A stretch of 23,558 nucleotides of DNA, from the NCBI GenBank assembly GCA_016791285.1, contig JAEUMX010000178.1, forward strand, positions 1 to 23,558. Reading direction: 5' to 3'. This DNA comes from Burkholderiales bacterium (GTDB taxonomy: Bacteria; Pseudomonadota; Gammaproteobacteria; Burkholderiales; JAEUMW01). This document shows positions 15,568 through 23,257 of the stretch, piece after piece; the first letter of the stretch is position 1, and each line of letters begins with the position of its first letter. The notes beneath the pieces were generated by a model that was not told the origin of the DNA, did no database searches, and saw only the letters and a program-made list of their open reading frames with translations. Position numbers and translations under genes: made by a program.

Positions 15568-16335
15568 ATGGAGCACGCTCAGCGCAGGGGCTTCCTTCAT
15601 TCCCGGGCCGGCCGGGTGCTTCTCTTCGTCGCGATCGTCTGGTCAGTCGCCGGCAGCTTCATCGCGTTCGAGATCGCGGCGCTCGGGGGTATGGGCTTCC
15701 TGTTGTCGAAGCCCGAATTCGCCAGCAATCTCGCTCTCTCCAATGCTGCCCGCGATTCGAAGACGTGCACCGTCGAGGCGGGCGCGAACGGCACGGGCGG
15801 TCACACGCCGGCCGAGGTACGCGTGACGGCATGGCTGATGGGGCTCAACATCGGCCGCGACGGCATCGCACGCCAGTCCGCGTCCGTGGATCGCAACACG
15901 CTCGCGGAGGTGATGAAAGATGTCGAGACGCTGGCGAACACGTTGGGCGTTCCTGCACCGCAGTCCTTCGTGCCGCGGCAGCTTGCCGATGCCAATACCG
16001 AGTTCATCCGCTTCGTCGAGACGGACTCGAACGAAACAGCAAAAGCCCTAGCGCACAGGCATTCTGCCGAGGCCTGTCACCTGTTCAAGCTCGGGGCATT
16101 CTGGGGCTATGCGACTCTGGTCCGCCCATTTCTGCCGGGAGAGCGGCCGATCTTCGCCCCGGAGATCCGGCATCACGCTCGTGGCATGCTTCCCCCCGAA
16201 CTGTGGCAGCCAATGACCGAAGGCACGAAAGCATCGGCCAATGCGGGGGAGATCTCACGCACGGATGCCGCGGTGACCGAGAGCTTGACGAAGTATCTTG
16301 GCGGGCAGGGTAGACTTCACCATCCTGAAGGTTAG
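15568..16335 (+). CDS. Membrane-anchored protein of unknown function
   Basis: The 255-residue protein has basic N-terminal residues and one hydrophobic segment (about 17-45, VLLFVAIVWSVAGSFIAFEI), then a mostly hydrophilic domain with one cysteine near residue 70 and another near 170. This fits a signal-anchored protein with its C-terminus in the periplasm. No family was recognised. Later blocks include LFKLGAFWGYATLVRPFLPG and HHARGMLPPELWQPM. The ATG at 15568 lacks a clear Shine-Dalgarno but matches the predicted transcription start. The DUF4062-TPR gene begins 5 bases after its stop, so the two are surely one transcription unit and probably act together, perhaps as envelope sensor and cytoplasmic partner; that role is speculation. 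Confidence 0.75.
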   Translation: MEHAQRRGFLHSRAGRVLLFVAIVWSVAGSFIAFEIAALGGMGFLLSKPEFASNLALSNAARDSKTCTVEAGANGTGGHTPAEVRVTAWLMGLNIGRDGIARQSASVDRNTLAEVMKDVETLANTLGVPAPQSFVPRQLADANTEFIRFVETDSNETAKALAHRHSAEACHLFKLGAFWGYATLVRPFLPGERPIFAPEIRHHARGMLPPELWQPMTEGTKASANAGEISRTDAAVTESLTKYLGGQGRLHHPEG

Positions 16336-16340
16336 AACTG

Positions 16341-17990
16341 ATGGCTAAGGTCTACGTATCGTCCACTGTTGCCGACCTGACATCGGAGCGGCAAGCCGTA
16401 ACGGATTGGCTCGTGGCAGCAGGACACCAGCCCGTTCACAGCTATCGGCCGAACAGTGAGACGGTACGTGAAAGCTGCCTCGACGACGTCGATGGTTGCG
16501 ATCTCTACGTGCTCATCCTCGGCCACCGCTACGGTTTCCAGCCGGAGGACAATAATCCCGAGGAGCTATCGATCACACAACTCGAGTTTCGGCGGGCGAA
16601 CGGGAAACCACGGGTCGCGTTACTGCGAACGAGCATTCCGGATATCGGACTTTCCGACGTAGCGAATCCGGACAGGCTGAGGCTCATCCAGTCGTTCCGG
16701 GAGGAAGTGCAGCGCGAACTGCGTCCGGCTGAGTTCAACGATGCACAAGGTCTCATCCAGGCTCTGAGCACCGGGGTCCAGAGCGAGCTCCAAAAGCTGC
16801 ATCGGAGTGCCCCGACCGTCAGCGCGGACGATCCCGCCGTGCTAGGGATCATCGCCACGTTGACACGGCAGATTGATTCCAGGGACGCGGAGAACGCCGC
16901 GCTGCGCAGCCGCGTCAGCGAATTGGAGGATCAGCTCAGCGCCGCCATCGCTCGCACCCTGACTGCCGCTGCTCAGCCTGACGCGAGCCCCGCGGCCGTC
17001 GCCGCCGCCGCGGCGCTCGAAGCCGGCGACACGGGCCCCGCCGAGGAGTTGCTGCGCACCCGGGAGGATGAAGAGGTCGCGCAGATCGGCACTCCCGACA
17101 CGGACGACGCGCAGCAGCGCCGGCAAGCCGCGGAGCTCGCGCGCGAGCAGGGGGCGCTTGCCGTGGGCCACGACGTACGCACGGCTTTGCAGGCGTATCA
17201 ACGCGCTGCCGAGTACGAGCCGGACGACACCTGGACGCACTTCTTCATCGGCGATCTGCAGATGCGGCTCGGGAGCCTGGTAGCTGCGATGCAAAGCTAT
17301 CGCCAGGGGGCCGCGGCGGCGGAGCGTCGTTTGCAGGCAAACGCGGATGATCTGGTCGCGCAGCGCGACCTCTCGGTGAGTCACAACAAGATCGGCGACG
17401 TGCTCGTCGCCCAGGGCGATGGTCCGGGGGCGCTCGCGGCCTACCGCAAGGGGCTCGCGATTGCCGAGGCGCTCGCCGCGCGCGATCCGGCCAACACCGA
17501 GTGGCAGCGCGACCTCTCGGTGAGCCACAACAAGATCGGCGACGTGCTGGTGGCGCAGGGCGACGGGCCGGGGGCGCTCGCCGCCTACCGCAAGGGGCTC
17601 GCGATTCGCGAGGCGCTCGCCGCGCGCGATCCGGCCAACACCGAGTGGCAGCGCGACCTCTCGGTGAGCCACGACAGGATCGGCGACGTGCTGAGAGCGC
17701 AGGGCGACGGGCCGGGGGCGCTCGCCGCCTACCGCAAGGGGCTCGCGATTGCCGAGGCGCTCGCCGCGCGCGATCCGGCGAACGCGCAGTGGCAGATCGA
17801 TGTCGCGGTTTTGTGCTCGAAGCTGGGGATGCCCGAACAAGGCCAGGACGTCGACGCGCGTCGCGGCTATCTGCTGCGGGGGCGCGACATCCTGATGCAG
17901 CTCAAGGAAGCGGGGCGGCTCATGCCGAATCAGGACTGGATCGGCTGGTTCGACGCGCGCATCGCGGAGTTGCCGCCGAACCGGCAATAG
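16341..17990 (+). CDS. DUF4062 (TIR-like)-coiled-coil-TPR protein
   Basis: Residues 2-97 form a DUF4062 domain: KVYVSSTVADLTSERQAVTD, CDLYVLILGHRYGFQP and LSITQLEFRRA, the last with the conserved glutamate. DUF4062 is related to TIR domains and usually caps multi-domain signalling or conflict proteins. Residues 170-205 look like a coiled coil (heptads through RQIDSRDAENAALRSRVSEL). From about 265 onwards the chain is TPR-like, including three 48-residue units at 341-388, 389-436 and 437-484 that are nearly identical. There is no membrane segment, so the product is cytoplasmic. The start ATG 16341 has GAAGG upstream and lies 5 bases after the anchored-protein gene. An NADase or nucleotide-sensing role is possible by analogy with TIR proteins but unproven. 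Confidence 0.88.
   Translation: MAKVYVSSTVADLTSERQAVTDWLVAAGHQPVHSYRPNSETVRESCLDDVDGCDLYVLILGHRYGFQPEDNNPEELSITQLEFRRANGKPRVALLRTSIPDIGLSDVANPDRLRLIQSFREEVQRELRPAEFNDAQGLIQALSTGVQSELQKLHRSAPTVSADDPAVLGIIATLTRQIDSRDAENAALRSRVSELEDQLSAAIARTLTAAAQPDASPAAVAAAAALEAGDTGPAEELLRTREDEEVAQIGTPDTDDAQQRRQAAELAREQGALAVGHDVRTALQAYQRAAEYEPDDTWTHFFIGDLQMRLGSLVAAMQSYRQGAAAAERRLQANADDLVAQRDLSVSHNKIGDVLVAQGDGPGALAAYRKGLAIAEALAARDPANTEWQRDLSVSHNKIGDVLVAQGDGPGALAAYRKGLAIREALAARDPANTEWQRDLSVSHDRIGDVLRAQGDGPGALAAYRKGLAIAEALAARDPANAQWQIDVAVLCSKLGMPEQGQDVDARRGYLLRGRDILMQLKEAGRLMPNQDWIGWFDARIAELPPNRQ
17361..17792 (+). repeat. Three tandem 144-bp repeats encoding TPR units
   Basis: Units 17361-17504, 17505-17648 and 17649-17792 align without gaps. 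By eye, neighbouring units differ at only about 9-11 of 144 positions, several of them synonymous. Each encodes a 48-residue TPR-type hairpin pair beginning QRDLSVSH and ending in an ARDPAN block. The near identity points to recent unit duplication or ongoing gene conversion, so copy number may vary between strains. Short-read assemblies could collapse this stretch. Confidence 0.92.
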
Positions 17991-17997
17991 ACACGCT

Positions 17998-18762
17998 TTA
18001 CCTGCCCTCGGGGAACACCGCAGCGACGAGCTCCGGCAGCACCGTCGCCGCGGGGCCGCGCAGCGAGAAGCTCGCATGCGGCGTGAGCGGCGTCGGATCG
18101 GGGTTGACTTCGATCACCACGGCGCCGCCGCGCAGTGCATAGAACGGCAGCGATGCTGCCGGTTCCACCACGGTCGACGTGCCGACCGAAAGAAACACGT
18201 CGGATATGGTGGACGCACGCATCGCTTCGCCCAACGCCTCCGCCGGCAGCATCTCGCCGAACCAGACGACGTCGGGCCGCAGCATGCCGCCGCAGTATCT
18301 GCAGCTCGGCGGCACCGCATCGCCCCACTGCTCCAGCTCGCCCGCGACCCGATCGCAATCGAAGCACTTCGTGCGCATGATGTTGCCGTGGAGTTCCGCG
18401 ATGCGCCGGCTGCCCGCCCGCGCGTGCAGACCGTCGACGTTCTGGGTGACGAGCAGAAACTCCGGCACCCGCGCTTCCAGCTCGACGAGCGCGCGGTGAC
18501 CCGCGTTCGGTTCGGCGGCTTCGACCCGGCTGCGCCGCCACGCGTACCAATCCCAGACCAGCTTCGGATCGCGCATGTACGCCTCGGGGGTGGCGAGCTC
18601 TTCGGGCCGGAAGCGCGCCCAGAGACCCGTCATCGCATCGCGGAAAGTGGGAATGCCGGACTCGGCGGAGATGCCCGCGCCGGTGAGCGCCACGACGCGG
18701 CGCGCGACGCGCAATCGCGCGGCGAGATCGGCGGAAATGTTTGCAGTCTCAGCGAGAGTCAT
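17998..18762 (-). CDS. Sirtuin NAD-dependent protein deacylase (SIRT5/CobB-like)
   Basis: The 254-residue protein is a complete sirtuin: NAD-binding ALTGAGISAESGIPTFRD (25-42), TQNVDGLH (106-113), catalytic H125 in ELHGN, a zinc ribbon with C133, C136, C154 and C157, and VGTSTVVEPA. Y73 and R76 form the Tyr-x-x-Arg pair (WDWYAWRRSR) that in SIRT5 and CobB accepts succinyl or malonyl lysine, so desuccinylation is likely besides deacetylation. It removes acyl groups from lysines while consuming NAD. The gene converges on the DUF4062-TPR gene with only 7 bases between stops. The canonical domain architecture argues for housekeeping rather than the defence-type SIR2 effectors. Confidence 0.94.
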   Translation of the reverse strand: MTLAETANISADLAARLRVARRVVALTGAGISAESGIPTFRDAMTGLWARFRPEELATPEAYMRDPKLVWDWYAWRRSRVEAAEPNAGHRALVELEARVPEFLLVTQNVDGLHARAGSRRIAELHGNIMRTKCFDCDRVAGELEQWGDAVPPSCRYCGGMLRPDVVWFGEMLPAEALGEAMRASTISDVFLSVGTSTVVEPAASLPFYALRGGAVVIEVNPDPTPLTPHASFSLRGPAATVLPELVAAVFPEGR

Positions 18763-19001
18763 CGGCGAGAACCCTTGGCGCCCGATCGATCTTGAACAGG
18801 GCAGCGATCAACCGGATCGTCGCGACGAACATCAGGACCCACTGCAACCGGGGTTATTGGGGGTGGCCGGCATCAGCTTGCCACTGACGAACTCCGGCTT
18901 CGAATATCGGGTTGCCTTGACCCAATCCATGAACGAGCGCCATCGATGTCTACCACATCTCCACCAAGGAGATGCTCAGCGAAATATGATCTACGCTGCC
19001 G
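18763..19001. other. Intergenic region with possible gene remnant and hairpin
   Basis: No convincing gene is seen. A 32-codon minus-strand frame at 18832-18930 (MDWVKATRYSKPEFVSGKLM) is not recognised and may be a remnant. A hairpin at 18956-18974 (CATCTCC, 5-base loop, GGAGATG) lies 28 bases after the Gal80-like gene and could terminate it, but no T-run follows. Confidence 0.35.
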
Positions 19002-20141
19002 CTATGGCAGCGAACGATTCGGAGCGTCGACCTCGACACGCACGCCATCATCCGCTGATTTTTCGATGGCGTGCAGCACGCGGTGCAGTGCCACCGCATC
19101 GTCGAATGTTGGCGCAGTCTGCGTGCCGTAGCGGAGATCGCGGGCGACTCGCTGGTAAATCCGCGCGACATTGCCTGCAATAAGCCCGATTGCCTCAAGC
19201 GGATCGGGGTCCAGGGGAACCTCGCGCAACCGTGTGTCTGTCGCACGCCGCTCCCAGATCCTGAGCGCTGCGATCTGAGCATAGCCATGAGGCCCGGTGA
19301 TCCGCAGATCGCCCTGCGTGCCGCGGATATCCCAGATGAATCCATCCTCGTTGGGAGGTGTGCCACCGACGTAGGTTATCGCCAGCGGAGCGCCGTTCGC
19401 CAGGCGGCCGGCGACGACAATATGGTCTGCCGCGTCCGCCGGGATGGTGGCGTCTGTTTCGGCCACCTGCACTTGTGGGTATCGCGTGGTGAGCATGGAC
19501 GAGACTTCGGCGATCTCACCGAGCACGTCCCGCAGCGCCGCCATCATGTGCCCGAAGGGGATGGTGAGCAGGTTCGCTCCGTTGCGGCGCTCGCGCAGGT
19601 AGCGCTCGCCGGCCAGATCCGTGATGCGTGGCCCCCAGGTTTCGACATAGCCGCTGATGTTGGTGGAGACGATCCGCCCGATATGGCCATCGGCGATCAG
19701 GCGCTGGAGTTGCCGGATCGCGGGCGAAACGCGGGCCTGGGTGCCCGTAACCGTAAGACAGCCGTTGGCGCGCGCCAGGTCGGCAAGTTCAACCGATTCC
19801 GCCAGGGTTCGGCCCAGCGGCCACTCGCAGTAGACATGCTTTCCGGCGGCGAGCGCGGCCTTCACGGCGTCGGCGTGTTGCTGTACCCGCGTCGTCACCA
19901 CGACGAGATCCATATCCGGCGAAGCGGCCATCTCCGCAACGCTGGCAAAGGCCTGCGGGATCTCATGCGCCTGGGTAGCGGCGCGGGCGCTTTCCAGCGT
20001 CGAATTTGCAACCCCGACGACCTCGAAATCATCGCCAAGCCGGCGGAGCGCCGGAAGATGAGCGATGGCGGCCCAGCTCTCGCGGGGACGCATGCCGACG
20101 ATGCCGACGCGAATCTTTTGCTTCTGTGTATCCGTGCTCAT
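19002..20141 (-). CDS. Gal80-like Gfo/Idh/MocA-family oxidoreductase
   Basis: The 379-residue protein has an N-terminal Rossmann domain (RVGIVGMRPRESWAAIAHLP) and a C-terminal alpha/beta domain with GTQARVSPAIRQLQRLI, the HIGRIVSTNIS block, TIPFGHMM, DHIVVAGRLANGAPL and WDIRGTQGDLRITGP, which is the Gal80p-type pattern. The motif that carries the catalytic lysine in most family members (EKP) reads E106-W107-P108, so the usual lysine is absent, as in Gal80-like proteins. It may bind NAD(P) without ordinary dehydrogenase chemistry or act on an unusual substrate. The ATG at 20141 lies one base after the stop of the upstream reductase gene, so the genes are translationally coupled. It is the last gene of the accessory minus-strand operon. 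Confidence 0.88.
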   Translation of the reverse strand: MSTDTQKQKIRVGIVGMRPRESWAAIAHLPALRRLGDDFEVVGVANSTLESARAATQAHEIPQAFASVAEMAASPDMDLVVVTTRVQQHADAVKAALAAGKHVYCEWPLGRTLAESVELADLARANGCLTVTGTQARVSPAIRQLQRLIADGHIGRIVSTNISGYVETWGPRITDLAGERYLRERRNGANLLTIPFGHMMAALRDVLGEIAEVSSMLTTRYPQVQVAETDATIPADAADHIVVAGRLANGAPLAITYVGGTPPNEDGFIWDIRGTQGDLRITGPHGYAQIAALRIWERRATDTRLREVPLDPDPLEAIGLIAGNVARIYQRVARDLRYGTQTAPTFDDAVALHRVLHAIEKSADDGVRVEVDAPNRSLP

Positions 20142-20142
20142 C

Positions 20143-20913
20143 TCAGGTCTCGTTGGTTGAAAAGACCGGCAAGGCGCCGAACATCTTGTCGTGGCGAACG
20201 GCCATTCTGACCAATTCCTCGACCTCGCTGCGGCTGACCGCACGGCCGGGCGAGGACAGGAAAAGGCTGCGGGCAACCGGACGGATGATGGAAGCCTCCG
20301 GACTCATGTAGGGGAGCACATAGGCCGGCATCGTCGGCTCGCTGCGCCAGCTCTCGGCAAGCGGCCCCATATCGACGGCGTCGTAGCCGATCTGGTCGAG
20401 AAATGCGATGACCTCGACCTTCGCCGCCGTGTCGTCGCCGGCGATGGGCAGCGCGCTGCGATCATGGGTGCTGCCCGGGCGGGCGCAGGTCCGCAGCCGG
20501 ACGAAGTCCATGTTGCTGAGGGCGCGGACCACGCGGGAACCTTTCAGATGCCGCTGGACGAGTTCGCTGGTGGCGACGGTGTCGGTTCTGACCTCCGGCA
20601 TCGCGCCGTCACGCTGCGGGTAATAGTTCATCGTGTCGATGACGATCTTGCCGGCCAGGGTATCGGCAGGCAGGTTGGCGTAGCCGGAGAGCGGCACCGC
20701 CAGCACGATCAGATCGGTGGCGGCGGCCACCTCCGGCAGGGTGGCGGCGCGGGCGTTTGGCCCGAGTTCGGCGACCAGTTCGGCAAGCGTTTCCGGCCCG
20801 CGTGAATTGCAGATGACGACCTTCGGGCGGGCTGCGGTCGCCAGGCGCGCGACATTCGCGCCGATCATGCCGCTGCCGATGATGCCGATGGTTTTGTTGG
20901 GTTCGTTGTTCAT
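20143..20913 (-). CDS. NADPH-dependent F420 reductase-like NAD(P)-binding protein
   Basis: The 256-residue protein begins with the Rossmann fingerprint IGIIGSGMIGANVARLA (8-24), then VVICNSRGPETL, whose asparagine-serine-arginine pattern suggests NADP preference, and VLAVPLSGY and KIVIDTMNYYPQRDG. These blocks match F420-dependent NADP reductase-like (NpdG/YqgE-type) proteins, which in proteobacteria lack F420 and have unknown substrates. The extra C-terminal helices (residues 190-256) are usual for the longer subgroup. ATG 20913 is chosen where similarity begins; an upstream in-frame ATG at 21003 would run into the preceding gene. It sits between the small isomerase-like gene and the Gal80-like gene, so it probably belongs to the same oxidoreductive pathway. 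Confidence 0.87.
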   Translation of the reverse strand: MNNEPNKTIGIIGSGMIGANVARLATAARPKVVICNSRGPETLAELVAELGPNARAATLPEVAAATDLIVLAVPLSGYANLPADTLAGKIVIDTMNYYPQRDGAMPEVRTDTVATSELVQRHLKGSRVVRALSNMDFVRLRTCARPGSTHDRSALPIAGDDTAAKVEVIAFLDQIGYDAVDMGPLAESWRSEPTMPAYVLPYMSPEASIIRPVARSLFLSSPGRAVSRSEVEELVRMAVRHDKMFGALPVFSTNET

Positions 20914-20932
20914 GATGCTGGAAGTCTCGGGT

Positions 20933-21199
20933 TCAATAGATCTTGGTGAGCGGGAGATACTCCACCCTGTCAAAGAAGGGAAACAGCGGAAGTTGCGCCA
21001 CAAGCGCCTGAACTTTTTCCATGCTCGTCTCGTTGAAAACGACGATCCCGCCGCCGTCGTTCGTTTTGGGGAAAAGGTGTTCGATGATGCCCTGATCGCG
21101 CCACGAACTGGTCATGGCATACTCGGCTTCCATGACCCCAGCGATGCGATCATCTTTCCTCGGGTAGGTGATGACGAGTATTCTGTTCATGGCTGTCAT
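20933..21199 (-). CDS. Small muconolactone-isomerase-like (ferredoxin-fold) protein
   Basis: The 88-residue protein (MNRILVITYPRKDDRIAG after three leading residues) ends with VQALVAQLPLFPFFDRVEYL, which resembles the MQLPLFPY block of muconolactone isomerases, dimeric alpha/beta-barrel proteins of about 90 residues. The catalytic assignment is uncertain because the remainder diverges; it may be a small-molecule-binding relative. The ATG at 21199 overlaps the stop of the upstream broken hydrolase as ATGA; an internal ATG at 21190 is the alternative. The stop is followed after 19 bases by the F420-reductase-like gene. Confidence 0.75.
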   Translation of the reverse strand: MTAMNRILVITYPRKDDRIAGVMEAEYAMTSSWRDQGIIEHLFPKTNDGGGIVVFNETSMEKVQALVAQLPLFPFFDRVEYLPLTKIY

Positions 21200-22103
21200 A
21201 GGGAGAGACTCTCTTTGAAGAAGGGGGTGATCTTGTCGAGCACCGCATCACGGCCGGCACCGTCATACAGATCCATGTGCGACATGCCTTCGACGAGGAA
21301 CAGCTCCTTGTCGCTGCTCGGTGCCTTCGCGTAGAGCTCCCGGCTTTGCCACAGCGAATCGGCTTGGCTGCCGGCACAGATCATCAGGGGCTGGGTCAGC
21401 AGTGGATCGACCAGGTCGAAGGCATCGAACGCGATCTAGCCGATGAGCGAGCTCATCAGCATCTTGTTCGGCGCGTTCGGATGCTGGCCGCGCGGCGTGC
21501 AGTAGTAGTTGGTGCCCTCGCGCAGATCGCGGAAGGGACTGCTTTCGCCGGCGTTGGGCACATAGGGCGCGTAGGCTACCGCGCCCCGGCGGCTTCCGCC
21601 GTGCGCTGTTTGACGAGCATTTCGAGCGTCGCCGGCAAGGCCGACAGCGGGCTCTTGCCGTCCCAGCCCTTGCGCGCGGCGTTGCCCACGTTCGCCGCGC
21701 TGGCGGTGGCCACGGCCTTGATGCGGCGATCCAGCGAGGCCGCCTTGACGGAATGACCGCCACCGGCACAGATGCCGAGGATGCCGATGCGCCCGGCATC
21801 GACGAAGGGCAAGGTGGTGAGGTAGTCGACCGCGCTGTAGATGTCGCCCACGCGGTTCATGGGTTCGTCCAGGTAGCGCGGCTCGCCGCCGCTTTCGCCC
21901 TGGTACGAAGCATCGAAGGCCAGCGTGACGAAGCCGGCATCGGCCAGGCGCTGGGCATAGGCGCCTGCGGTCTGTTCCTTCACGCCACCGGCGGGATGCA
22001 CCACGACGATCGCCGGGTAGCGCGTGCCGTCCTGGAAACCTTGCGGCTGGTTGAGACTGCCGGCCATGGTGATGGAGCGATTCTTGAAGTTTACCTTTTT
22101 CAT
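21196..22103 (-). pseudogene. Dienelactone-hydrolase-like alpha/beta hydrolase, frameshifted and with an amber stop
   Basis: Translation from ATG 22103 (AAGGA upstream) gives a good alpha/beta hydrolase start: AIVVVHPAGGVKEQTAGAYA, LAFDASYQGESGG and the nucleophile elbow GICAGGGHS with Cys112, the GxCxG form of dienelactone hydrolases. At about 21580 the family sequence continues in another frame (VAYAPYVPNAGESSPFRDLR). That frame meets TAG at 21436-21438 between SSLIG and IAFDAFDLVDPLL, then runs on through CAGSQADSLWQSRELY and FLVEGMSHMDLYD to the stop at 21196. The original gene thus encoded about 302 residues, and two lesions break it. Loss of function is likely unless both are sequencing errors. 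It sits between adh and the isomerase-like gene. Confidence 0.85.
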
Positions 22104-22117
22104 GATGTTTCCTTGGT

Positions 22118-23182
22118 TCATTTGGACCGGGTTGAAAGCGTGGCCAGGTCGATCACGAAGCGATACTTCACGTCGCTTTTGAGCATCCGGGCATAGGCCA
22201 GATTGATGTCCTTGATATCGATCAGTTCGATGTCCGACGTGATGCCGTGTTGCCCGCAGAAATCGAGCATCTCCTGGGTTTCCGCCAGGCCGCCGATCAA
22301 GGAGGTGCCGAGAGAACGCCCGTGGAACAACAGGGGGACCGTATCGAGCTTGTCCTCCAGAACGCCCACATAGCCTACCAGCACGATGGAACCCTGGGCG
22401 GCAAGTGTCGCGATATAGGGCTTCAGATCGTGGTCGTAGGGAACGGTGTCGATGATCAAATCGAAGGTGTTGGCCGCGGCCTGCATTTCACTGTCGCTGC
22501 TGGAAATGACGATGTGATCCGCGCCCAGCCGGCGCGCGTCGTCCTCCTTGCCACGCGAGCGGCTGAACAAGGTGACCTCGGCGCCCATCGCCTTGGCTAG
22601 TTTCAACGCCATGTGACCGAGTCCGCCGAGGCCGACGACGCCGACCTTCTTCCCCGGTCCCGCGCCCCAGCGGCGCAAGGGCGAATAGGTGGTGATGCCC
22701 GCGCACAACAACGGCGCGGCTCCGGCGAGATCCAGACCGTCCGGAATGCGCAGCACGAACCGCTCGCTGACGACGATCTTGTTCGAGTAGCCGCCATAGG
22801 TCATCGAGCCATCGTGGCGGTCGTGGCCGGCGTAGGTCAGCGTGAATCCGCTTTCGCAATACTGTTCCAGATCGTGCTCGCAGGAGGCGCAGTGTCGGCA
22901 GGAATCGATCATGCAGCCGACGCCCACCCGGTCACCCACCTTGTAGCGGGTTACTTCCCGACCTACCCGGGTCACCCTGCCGACGATCTCATGGCCGGGA
23001 ACGAGCGGATAGGTTTCGGTCCGCCAATCACCGCGGACGTGATGGATGTCGGAGTGGCAAACGCCACAAAACAGAACGTCGAGTTCCACGTCATCGGGGC
23101 GCAAGTCGCGGCGTTCAAACGACCAGGGAACCAGATCGGCATCGGAGGAATGGGCGGCGTAGCCATGTACGAGGGTCGGCAT
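22118..23182 (-). CDS. Zinc-dependent alcohol dehydrogenase (YahK/cinnamyl-alcohol-dehydrogenase type)
   Basis: The 354-residue MDR-superfamily enzyme has catalytic zinc ligands in CGVCHSDIHH (C39) and PGHEIVG (H64) and a structural zinc site C95-C98-C101-C109. Its cofactor fingerprint is VGVVGLGGLGHMALKLAKAM, and the following FSRSRGK with basic/serine residues favours NADPH. These features fit YahK-like aldehyde reductases of the cinnamyl alcohol dehydrogenase group, which reduce various aldehydes. ATG 23182 was chosen over ATG 23197 because AAGGAGA lies 7 bases upstream of it. The stop lies 15 bases before the hydrolase start. Its product could supply or remove an aldehyde in the same pathway as the neighbouring SDR. 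Confidence 0.93.
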   Translation of the reverse strand: MPTLVHGYAAHSSDADLVPWSFERRDLRPDDVELDVLFCGVCHSDIHHVRGDWRTETYPLVPGHEIVGRVTRVGREVTRYKVGDRVGVGCMIDSCRHCASCEHDLEQYCESGFTLTYAGHDRHDGSMTYGGYSNKIVVSERFVLRIPDGLDLAGAAPLLCAGITTYSPLRRWGAGPGKKVGVVGLGGLGHMALKLAKAMGAEVTLFSRSRGKEDDARRLGADHIVISSSDSEMQAAANTFDLIIDTVPYDHDLKPYIATLAAQGSIVLVGYVGVLEDKLDTVPLLFHGRSLGTSLIGGLAETQEMLDFCGQHGITSDIELIDIKDINLAYARMLKSDVKYRFVIDLATLSTRSK

Positions 23183-23257
23183 GGGGGTCTCCTTCATGTG
23201 TCGGAAAGCGGCCTGTCGAAGGCACGGGCGTTGTGTCGCCGCATTGAAAGTCGCTTG

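Noticed and set aside
15483..15569. 29-residue N-terminal extension of the TIR-like membrane protein
   Set aside because: It would be coded by the inverted repeat and predicted promoter; the hydrophobic anchor starts properly after ATG 15482.
17361..17792. CRISPR-like array
   Set aside because: Repeats are contiguous 144-bp coding units without spacers.
17998..18762. Defence-type SIR2 effector
   Set aside because: The protein is a complete canonical zinc-ribbon sirtuin with no extra sensor or effector domain.
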